Shown here one piece after another: positions 56,242-64,000 of a stretch of 64,000 nucleotides of DNA. A program made the position numbers and the translations under genes. Positions within the stretch are counted from its first letter, which is position 1. Every line of letters starts with the position of its first letter. Source of the DNA: Orientallactaga sibirica (lineage: Eukaryota; Chordata; Mammalia; Rodentia; Dipodidae). The notes beneath the pieces were generated by a model. The model searched no databases. It was not told where the DNA came from and saw nothing but the letters and a program-made list of their open reading frames with translations. Location of the stretch: assembly GCA_036365145.1 (NCBI GenBank), contig JAEOAD010000012.1:43717001-43781000 (forward strand). The letters run 5' to 3'.

Positions 56242-56471
56242 CGCTTTTATTTTATTTTATTTTATTTTATTTTATTTTATTTTATTTTATTTTATTTTAT
56301 TTTATTTTATTTTATTTTATTTTATTTTATTTCTTTGAGGTAGGGTTTGTTTCTAGCACATACTGACCTGGAATTCACTATGTAGTCTCAGGGTGACCTC
56401 ACACTCACAGTGATCCTCCTACCTTTGCCCCCCAACTGCTGGGATTAAATGCATGTGCTACCACTCCAGGC
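56242..56471 (-). mobile_element. B1-type SINE with a long (TTTTA)n tail
   Basis: The tail 56244-56332 is about 18 TTTTA units. The body follows: 'tgaggtagggtttgtttcta', 'gacctggaattcactatgta', 'actgctgggattaaatgcat'. Flanked by ttagatgc at 56234-56241 and 56472-56479, so the pentanucleotide array is the expanded tail of this element. Confidence 0.93.
56244..56332. repeat. (TTTTA)n pentanucleotide microsatellite
   Basis: About 89 bases of near-perfect TTTTA, arising from a SINE tail; likely length-variable. Confidence 0.97.
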
Positions 56472-56589
56472 TTAGATGCTTCTTTGGAAATTCTCTCAGC
56501 TACAAAGAAACTCTTCTTTCCAGTCTCTTCCAGAATGTGTCTGTAGTTTTATGTGACCAGATTCAACTTGTGAAAGCAAATTTGAAAAC

Positions 56590-57105
56590 AAATATGTATG
56601 TGTGTGCATTTGATATGCATGTGTGCATATATGCATCTTTGTATATGTGTGCATGCACACATTTATGCATGTGTATGTGCAGGCCAGAGTCAATCAATGT
56701 TTGGAGTCTTTCTCAATTATTTTCCACATTATATTCTTCTTATTATTATTATGTTTTTTTTTTTTTTTTTCAAAGTAGGATCTCGCTTTAGCCCAGGTTG
56801 ACCTGTAATTCACTATGTCTCAGGTTGGTCTCAAACTCATGCCATTTTGCCTACCTCTGCATCCCAAGTGCTGGGATTAAAGGGATGGGACATTATGCCT
56901 GGGTGATGATTCTTTCACTTAATCTGGAGGTTAATAATTTGTCTAAACTGGCTGATTAACGAGTTCAGAGGATCCTCCCACCTCTACCTCCCCAGTGCTG
57001 GGATTACTGTTGCATATGTCTGCACCTGACTTTTATGTGAGTATAAGGACCCAAATTCAGGTGCTTGTGCTTGCATTGAAAGTATTTTACTGACTGAGAA
57101 ATCTC
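56590..57105 (-). mobile_element. Old B3/B4-like SINE split by B1
   Basis: The GTGC-rich end (56597-56680) with 'tgtgcaggccagagtcaatc' lies left of a B1. 'gtgctgggattactgttgca', 'caaattcaggtgcttgtgct' and 'ttttactgactgagaaatct' lie right of it. Same family as 7621 and 9415. Confidence 0.65.
56750..56906 (-). mobile_element. B1-type SINE nested in an older SINE
   Basis: Poly-T, 'gtaggatctcgctttagccc', 'gacctgtaattcactatgtc' and 'aagtgctgggattaaaggga'. A short segment of the core is deleted. Confidence 0.92.
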
Positions 57106-57204
57106 AGGAGAGTATACAGTAAAAATATATTTAGTAACTATCTAATGACTCATGCAGAACTTGTCTTGAAGATATAAGCTATAGGATGAATCAAAGTGGA
57201 ATAC

Positions 57205-57327
57205 AGGGATAAAGGAGAAGAATCAGTGGCTCAAGGTGTTTGCTTACAAAGTGTGTGGTCCCGGGTTCAGTTCACTAGCTACACATGTGAAGCTAAATGG
57301 GCGTTTATTTGCAGCAGCTGGAGAATC

Positions 57328-57366
<39 letters not shown>

Positions 57367-57368
57367 AC

Positions 57369-57404
<36 letters not shown>

Positions 57405-57450
57405 CAAGTGCATGCACACACATGCACATATATACAAATAAATATTTTTT
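57205..57450 (+). mobile_element. Older DIP-like SINE with (GT)n/(GA)n tail
   Basis: 'agtggctcaaggtgtttgct', 'cccgggttcagttcactagc', 'atttgcagcagctggagaat', then (TG)n 57329-57365 and (GA)n 57370-57404 and an (AAAT)n end. Counterpart of 25215-25408. Confidence 0.75.
57329..57404. repeat. Compound (TG)n-(GA)n microsatellite
   Basis: About 18 TG then 17 GA dinucleotides separated by 'tcaca'. Confidence 0.97.
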
Positions 57451-58609
57451 TCCAAAAATAGACTATGGTAAAGAAGCCTCAGTTGGATTGTGAATCTCAC
57501 TTATGGCTTCAATATTTCTGTTAGTCCACTACTGTATATAGAATTCAGGACATACACCTAACATGATTAATAATAAATTAGACAAAAGCCAATCAATCAA
57601 TACTGTGTAGCTCAGTTCCCAAGATTACCTTTTCCTCAAATAGACTGACATCAGAATATGGCTAAAACTTACATAAATCAAAAATCAAAATTCATATGAA
57701 AGCCAAATATCTAAAAGGTATAAAAATTAAAGAAAAAAATATTTAGAACCTAAAGGAAATGCAGATCTTGCATTTTTAGGGTAAGCCAAATTACAATAAC
57801 TTTTGTGACTATGAGGTAAAGGAGTATGATATTTCAAATATTCAAATATAAAACTAATAATTGAATATGAACTTGAGCATAATGGGTTGAGAGCAAGTAA
57901 ATCAGCACAAAACTAGGGTACATTTTTCAAATAAGCTTTTATAATTTGTATCTTTTAATATATGAATATATTGTCTATTAAAATAATAAAATGAAAATAC
58001 TAAATGAAATAGAAAAATGAAACAAAGATATACTATAAAGTTGTAAGGAGGAAAAAGGAAAAAGAAAAGGAGGAATTGAGAGAAAAAAATACAGAGTTCA
58101 AAAACAAGTCAAATAAGTTATTCATTATACAATCTTTGGATGTGTGTGACCTGAAATAGAGATTAAAATTAATTGGAAATTATCTTATAATTTATTATAA
58201 TTTGGGAATATGCATATGGAAACAATGTTACTTATCACAAACCATTCAAACTATAGTGTTTTAAGATTAAAAATACTGTATAATAAAATGAACTGAAAAC
58301 TAGGTAACTGATTTCATAACACTATTTGGTGAACAATAAGCACATAATCCTGTGATAGTTTTCTCTGTGCTTAAACACTGAAATAAAAGATGACAGGGTG
58401 GTTTAACTTCTGACAATTTCTTGAAGACAAATTATCAAAGAAATTTGTGGCTAGAACCTGACTGATAGCAGTACAAACAGATAGCAGCACAAACATTTGA
58501 ATTTTAGCTTTTTCTCATTTCTCCCAAGGTCTTTGTGATTCAGATTAAAGGGAAATTTTTACAGTTCATTAAAACAATATTCCAAATTCAGTCCTTTGAC
58601 TATATGTTT
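57451..58609. other. Unique AT-rich spacer
   Basis: About 1.15 kb with no recognised feature. A purine-rich run lies near 58050-58090. Confidence 0.5.
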
Positions 58610-58980
58610 GTGTGTGTGAAAGGAAACACTCATATATTATAAAGAATTAGCTTACATGATTATGGAAGTTTACACATCAAGACATGCACATGTGCTGACA
58701 AGCCGAAGACTCAGAAGACATTAAGGTCTAGGCTCAGTCTGAATCTGAAGGTCTGAGATCTAAAAGTATAGTTCCAGTCAAAAGGGCACCAATCGAAAGC
58801 AATTCTCTATCTCTTGTTCTACTCTGATCTTTTCGGTGAGACCAATCTGCAAGAGAAATGATGATACCAGCCTCATCCAAAATGCCCTCATAGAATATAG
58901 AATAATGAGTGACATATGGATATCTCACTGGGAATTTGCTTGACACAAAGTTTACATAGCACACCATGTTAGCTAGAATG
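58610..58980 (+). mobile_element. Ancient mammalian interspersed repeat, family not named
   Basis: 'ttataaagaattagcttaca', 'tgattatggaagtttacaca', 'cagtctgaatctgaaggtct' and 'cctcatccaaaatgccctca' follow the order of a common old mammalian repeat ('ggaattggctcacatgatta' type). The 106-codon minus frame at 58734-59054 is inside it and is not a gene. Confidence 0.5.
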
Positions 58981-59989
58981 TGAAATTTCCATGACAGCAT
59001 TTTATGTTTGTAATCCCAGTGTTCAAATGTTTGTGGAACAAAGTGAATATTCAATATATATTGACTGGATACCTAAAGTGTTTAGTATAAGTTGACAAAT
59101 GAGTGAAGCAACAAATTGATTCAAAATTACCACACCAATCAAGCACTATTAAACAAAACTATAGCTCTGACATGACATTATTTCTCTTTTGAAATGTTGT
59201 TTCATTGGAACTAAGGATTTTCTCATTAGATAATTATATAAATGAATCTTGTGAATATGAATGTGATAAAATGTGAAAAAATAAAAGATATAAACATATA
59301 TGTTTCTAATAATATATTACTAACAAACAAGAAGTCTGATTGGAGGCATAAGTATTTATCACCTTGAGACAAACTATTGACCCTAAGCTACATCAGTAAT
59401 GATCTTTCTTTTACATATTATTTGTGATGTTATTTACTTCTATTATTATCCCCTTCTAAAGTTACATGGTTTACATATATTTTGAAAATATTTGTGATGT
59501 GACAAGTAAATATCTATACTTGAAATCTCTACCTAAAACAACTCAGATAATGGTCCCATCACCTGGAAGGTAATTTATTTAGGGTGGTAATTATTTTTAA
59601 TAATGATAAATGATAATTCCCAGGTAAAATAATCCCTCATAAACCAGATATTAATTCTGACTTATGCTGTTTCCTTTCATAAATACTTTCACTAGAATTT
59701 CCAGAATAGAATACTATTATTCATGTTACCACATGTACTATAAATTGAATTATAAACAAATAAAATTGGATTAAATGATATTGGAAATAATAAATATTCC
59801 AAACTTTATGGATTAGGAAATGTCTCCACATTTAGCTTCATCTTATTTGTTTATTTTGTATAAGGTTCATAACATATATAAGTTTAAACTTTTTTTTTTC
59901 TATCATACCAATGAACTGGCTGCTTTTTTTTTAATATATGTTTTTTATTTATATTATTCTGATTTTACATTCATAGTATTGGTTCCATT
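58981..59989. other. Unique AT-rich spacer
   Basis: About 1 kb, no recognised feature. Confidence 0.5.
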
Positions 59990-60232
59990 ATTATTTTTTA
60001 TTTATTTTTTGGAGAGAGACACAGAGAGAGATAGACAGAGAGGGAAAGGGAGACAAATAGAGAATGGTGCGCCAGCAGTCTCTCAGCTGCTGTGAAGGAA
60101 ATCTAGATGTGTGCGCCCCTTGTGGGCAAGTGCGGCATTGCACCCTTGCATCACTTTGGTACCTGGAGATTGGAACCGGGTTCTTAGGATTAGCAGGCAG
60201 GCGCCTTAACTACTAAGCCATCTCTCCAGCCC
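59990..60232 (-). mobile_element. DIP-b SINE
   Basis: (TTTA)n tail, 'gcgccagcagtctctcagct', 'gtgggcaagtgcggcattgc', 'tacctggagattggaaccgg' and head 'aagccatctctccagccc'. It lacks the usual 'tgcatctggctaaacgtggg' segment. Confidence 0.94.
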
Positions 60233-61714
60233 TGGCTGTGTTTTGTAAAATGTGTCTAGCTGGTTCAGAGAAACAGGGTATATTGGATTTTTCTATTAAT
60301 TTTTTGTGATGTATAAGGCTCCAGCTGTGTGTGATAACTGAACATAAAAAAGTCAGAATACCAAGAAAATATTAGATCACATTAATCAATACTGAAACAC
60401 AAGGAGACATTGCTCGAATTTATTTTGACTGACACCCAGGATAATTCATCTATGTTTGTCAAGTGAGTGAAATTTGTAGTAAACAATTTTCCCCCATAAA
60501 CTGAAAGATTAATTGCAATGTTAGACAAATCTCTTTCATATTCAGGATGCCTCATTTTTTTCTTTTGTTAAAAATGCATTAATCATTGCAGATGGGGTTT
60601 CTGCTAGAGTGTAATTAGTAACTAGATAATGCTTATAATGTGTTTTCTTCAATGCCAGGCTGCTTAATTTTCAACCTGGATCCTGCCATGTGTGCATCTC
60701 ATGGTAAAAAGGTAAATGGGGTAAACTAGATGAAAAGTAGGTGGCAGCAAGTCAGCTATTAAAACAATTCTTAGTTAATGGAATATCATAAACATTTACT
60801 CTTCACATATATTATCTCCCATAGATATTTGACACATCACATAGAAATAAATCAAGTTTCAACAAAATAGAGAAAGCTAGGGATTCATTTTGCATTCCAT
60901 AGGAGACTTTTAGGAGTGTGACTCCAAGCTATTGATTGGAGATGTAATGATATTATCATGATCTGTGCCAATAATTATTAATTCCTCAGTGATTCAGGGT
61001 TTTAATTAAACGTTTAAAGTATAACTAAGGATGATTTTCACTGTATAATGTCATATTGATCTTCATCCCAAGTTAGTTTTCTGGTTTGCGTTAGTTTTGT
61101 GTTCTATGAGCAGGACTCAGGACTATTTCTTCAATTATTATTTTATGCCTATCATAAACTAATAAAACTACTAAATTTGAATCTTGCATGCTCTAACTTC
61201 TTCGGGAGCAAAAACATGATAATTATTGTAATTAGTGAAAAGTAAGAACCCTCAGTTGCTTCTTCATCCAAAGGTTAGCTTATAATTATATTCATTACAA
61301 ACCTAACTAGCAATGAGAACCCAGGTAAATAGTCCCCTTATATATGCTTTCATTCTACTTTTGAACTTGAAGGTCATTGCAATTCAAAACACGTGGATTC
61401 CTCATCAAGTTTCACAGGGACATTTCCTGTGATTCTGGAGAGTCAGGAAATGTGCTGTTACTATGTCGTAAGACTACAAGCCTTATTATTCTGATTTTGT
61501 TTCACCTGGCAAATGAAAATACCAGCGGTGCATTTGATGTTTCCTCCCTTAAATGCATGAAAGATTTTAAAAAGAACCAGAGTACCATGAAATGATTTTA
61601 ATCTTTTTTAGATGTATCATAATTTTAGTGACCCATGTTTGTAATACACATTTATTATACCACATAGTTTTACCAAGATTGTTTCACGTTTTTCTCCCAC
61701 CTCTCAGTTAATGA
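60233..61714. other. Unique sequence, repeat-free 1.5 kb
   Basis: The longest clean repeat-free block in the right third. 60880-61080 is rich in homeodomain-like ATTA/TAATTA cores, but motif density is expected to be high in AT-rich DNA. No exon recognised. Confidence 0.45.
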
Positions 61715-61850
61715 CAAGTATTACTAACTCAGTTTTAATAGAATATGAGACTCATAAAAAATGTATTTGTCTTATGCCACATAGTTGGTAGGCTGTTAGA
61801 ATTTCTACCTAGCTCTCCTGAGTTTCAGTGTCCTCCTCTTCCTTTCATAA
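61715..61850 (+). mobile_element. MIR SINE fragment
   Basis: 'tattactaactcagttttaa', 'tatgagactcataaaaaatg', 'tgccacatagttggtaggct' and 'gaatttctacctagctctcc' follow MIR core-to-3' order. Confidence 0.6.
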
Positions 61851-62233
61851 ATTGCCCTTATATTTCAATTTAATCTGCCTTGTCTTGTTTGTTTATTTTG
61901 CTTTAGTGGCAGTCACCAAACAGTTTTATCAAATGATCACAGGTTTTAATGTAGCATTTAATTGACATTTGAAATTAACAGGTGGTTAAATTGATTCAGG
62001 AACCATTTTGTCTATTACTCATTGGTGACATACATGCTCATATACTAAACAGGCATATGTTTATGCAGTTAAGGAAATATATATAGCCTAGTGATGTTGA
62101 GCATCATTCAAATTAACTGAAAGCAAATGAGCAAACGTTGATGCTGTTATAGTCAAATCCCTGCAAGAATATCAAACAAGACGCAAAGATATTAATTGAT
62201 AAACAATATATGCTTACAGAAAAACCTGTTAAA
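61851..62233. other. Unique spacer
   Basis: No recognised feature. Confidence 0.5.
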
Positions 62234-62353
62234 TTGGGATGGAGAGATTGTTTAGTGTTTTGTTAAGGAATTTGTATGAAAAGCTTAAGGTCCATTTCCC
62301 CAGTACACATGTAATGTGAGATCTACAAAGTGGCACATGCATCTGGAGCTATC
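62234..62353 (+). mobile_element. DIP-a SINE, truncated, tail lost
   Basis: 'gggatggagagattgtttag', 'gtccatttccccagtacaca' and 'acaaagtggcacatgcatct' then stops at 'ggagctatctc' without the CT-rich and A-rich tail. Confidence 0.85.
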
Positions 62354-62539
62354 TCAAATCTATCTGACAAATCTAATGTCTGAGATATATGCATGTAATT
62401 TAAATCTAATAATATATATGACTTATATTTTAAAAAACATTAAGCATATTTTGTTATTTGATATTTCCCTAAAAGTTATTCTAGTAAATTAAAAGCTATA
62501 ACTAGTTTCAAAAGTATATAAAACAAAATTTAAGAGGGT

Positions 62540-62722
62540 TTGAATAACACATATGGAAACTTATAGTTTTTTGGACAATGGCATACCCAGAAGACATAGA
62601 TTGTTACTAGAAAAATTTCAATGCCAAGGATGAAAAACCTTCCAGTGAGTTGTTGGTCAGGGAGGTACCTCATCCCCTCCCCCCCAAAAAAAAAACTAAA
62701 ACTGAGGCTATTTTAGGATTTT
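62540..62722 (+). mobile_element. L1 3' UTR fragment
   Basis: 'catatggaaacttatagttt', 'caatggcatacccagaagac', 'tttcaatgccaaggatgaaa' and 'agtgagttgttggtcaggga' match the first 150 bases of the L1 3' UTR at 48230. The 3' remainder is absent. Confidence 0.75.
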
Positions 62723-62879
62723 CCTACTAAATGCACATCATAATCTGCATTATTATCTCACCAGTTGTGACATGAAAACTCATGACTTACAGAAAACCTC
62801 CACACTCACATTTCATTACTCCTATGTATCTGTTGAGTAATACATAGTTTTTTATTGCTGTGTAATAATTGACTCCCAA

Positions 62880-63015
62880 GTGGAAAGTACCTCTTATTTG
62901 TTACATACATTGCATATGGGAAAATAATTTCCATTTTTCAGAGATGAAAACTAAGACATAGAAAAGCAAAGCAATTTACTAAGCACAAGTAATGAATAGT
63001 TAAGAAATGAACGAA
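62880..63015 (+). mobile_element. MIR SINE fragment
   Basis: 'atttccatttttcagagatg', 'aaaactaagacatagaaaag' and 'aagcacaagtaatgaatagt' fit the MIR core ('attttacagatgaggaaact' and onward). Confidence 0.6.
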
Positions 63016-63092
63016 CATAGTTTTTTTTTTCTTTGTTCTGACTAATATGTGAACTTTATATCTGAAGTTTTGTATTCACTCTACAATTTTTT

Positions 63093-63277
63093 AAAACTTT
63101 TAATTATTTTATTTTTATTTATTTATTAGAGACACACAGAGAGAAAACAGGCATGCCAGTGCATCTAGCCACTGCAAATGAACTCCAGATGCATGAACCA
63201 CTATGGACATCTGTCTTACATGGGTTCTTAGGCTTTGCAGACAAGCACCTTAATCACTAAGTCACCTCTCCAGCCCT
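63093..63277 (-). mobile_element. DIP-a SINE, left unit of a three-SINE array
   Basis: 'aaacaggcatgccagtgcat', 'caaatgaactccagatgcat' and head 'aagtcacctctccagccct'. Immediately right of the left copy of a 15-bp duplication (63077-63091). Confidence 0.92.
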
Positions 63278-63282
63278 AATTT

Positions 63283-63336
<54 letters not shown>

Positions 63337-63476
63337 GAGGTAGGGTCTCACTCTGGCCCAGGCTGCCCTGGAATTAACTATGTAGTCTCAGGGTGGCCTC
63401 GAACTTAATGGCAATCCTCCTAACTCTGCCTCCCGAGTGCTAGGATTAAGGGTGTGTGCCACCATGCCCAGAAGCC
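63278..63476 (-). mobile_element. B1-type SINE with (TTTA)n tail, middle unit of array
   Basis: Tail of about 12 TTTA units (63280-63331), then 'tgaggtagggtctcactctg', 'gggtggcctcgaacttaatg' and 'cgagtgctaggattaagggt'. Confidence 0.95.
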
Positions 63477-63483
63477 AGCGCTA

Positions 63484-63758
63484 ATTTATATATAAAATTT
63501 ATTTATGTGAGTGAGAGAGAAGTAGAGAGAGAAAGAGAATGGGCACCCCAGGGTATCCAGCCACTGCAAATGAACTCCAGATGCACATGCAGAGAGATGC
63601 ATATAGCCCTACAGAGACACATAAACACACAAAGCAAACAGAACTCCATATACCTGTGCCACTTTGTACATCTGGCCTACACAGGTGCTGAGGAATTGAA
63701 CCCAGGTCATTAGGCTTTTCAGTCAAGTGCCTTTACCATTGAGCAAGTTCTCCAGCCC
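63484..63758 (-). mobile_element. DIP-a SINE with internal ~70-bp insertion, right unit of array
   Basis: 'gaatgggcaccccagggtat', 'gaactccagatgcacatgca' and head 'gagcaagttctccagcccc'. About 70 bases (63583-63645, ACAC/AGAG-rich) lie between two copies of gaactcca, interrupting the body. The right copy of the 15-bp duplication follows at 63759-63773. Confidence 0.92.
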
Positions 63759-63948
63759 CACTCTACAATTTTTATTACCTAACAAAATCTAGATAAATTT
63801 TCAATGTTGCAAGTGTAGAATATTTTCTCCTTTTCCTGTGGGAAATTCTTTTGTCTATAACCTCTGGAAACCTTAATAATATGGACAAAACACTAGAGCC
63901 CAAACAAGGAAATGTATTGCAGAGGCCAGAAATAAAATACAGATCTGT

Positions 63949-64000
63949 GCCGGGCATGGTGGCGCACGCCTTTAATCCCAGCACTCGGGAGGCAGAGGTA
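63949..64000 (+). mobile_element. B1-type SINE, cut by window end
   Basis: Starts gccgggcatggtggcgcacg, then 'tttaatcccagcactcggga'. It is the closest match to an undiverged B1 head in the window; the remainder lies outside. Confidence 0.95.

Noticed and set aside
56244..56332. Regular short repeats as a CRISPR-like array
   Set aside because: A pure 5-bp microsatellite without spacers, in mammalian DNA.
58734..59054. 106-codon minus-strand frame
   Set aside because: Lies within an ancient interspersed repeat.

Overview
This window is AT-rich, repeat-dense mammalian nuclear DNA with no intact protein-coding gene. The repeats point to a rodent. There are 7SL-derived B1-type SINEs. There are also many copies of a tRNA-headed SINE that begins like B2 (gctggagagatggcttag) but has its own body and a CT-rich, (AAATA)n tail. 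I assign these to the DIP-type branch of the B2 superfamily, and that assignment and the very similar L1 3' UTRs suggest a dipodoid rodent (jerboa group). The species call comes from family recognition and was not checked by a search. I use 'DIP-a' for the short form and 'DIP-b' for a form with about 30 extra bases in the middle (core gcaatgccgcactt).

Layout. 1-2950 is a minus-strand L1 with a 5' UTR, a broken ORF1 and the ORF2 C-terminus, fused by an internal deletion that removes the endonuclease and reverse transcriptase. 2951-13500 is unique AT-rich DNA with scattered SINEs, two old (GT)-rich SINEs and short microsatellites. 13500-17500 is a SINE cluster inside an old medium-reiteration repeat, with one target site hit repeatedly. 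17500-22600 is mostly unmarked sequence. 22600-30300 has a run of DIP insertions, an L1 3' end and a ~0.9 kb old repeat. 33350-34943 is the 3' end of an endogenous retrovirus: integrase C-terminus, transmembrane envelope tail, polypurine tract and 3' LTR. 35765-64000 alternates L1 3' UTR pieces (both strands), DIP and B1 copies, MIR fragments, old LTR-like repeats and unique spacers.

How the parts relate. The window is a record of L1-driven retrotransposition. Many SINEs retain target-site duplications, so insertion order can be read in several places (14873-15564, 52960-53319, 56234-56479, 63077-63773). Nothing forms an operon or pathway. The region could be intergenic or lie in a long intron. 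The only hint of a host exon is a 174-base minus-strand open segment at 54847-55020 bounded by good splice-site matches. I found no CRISPR array, rRNA gene or functional tRNA gene; tRNA-like A and B boxes all belong to SINE heads.
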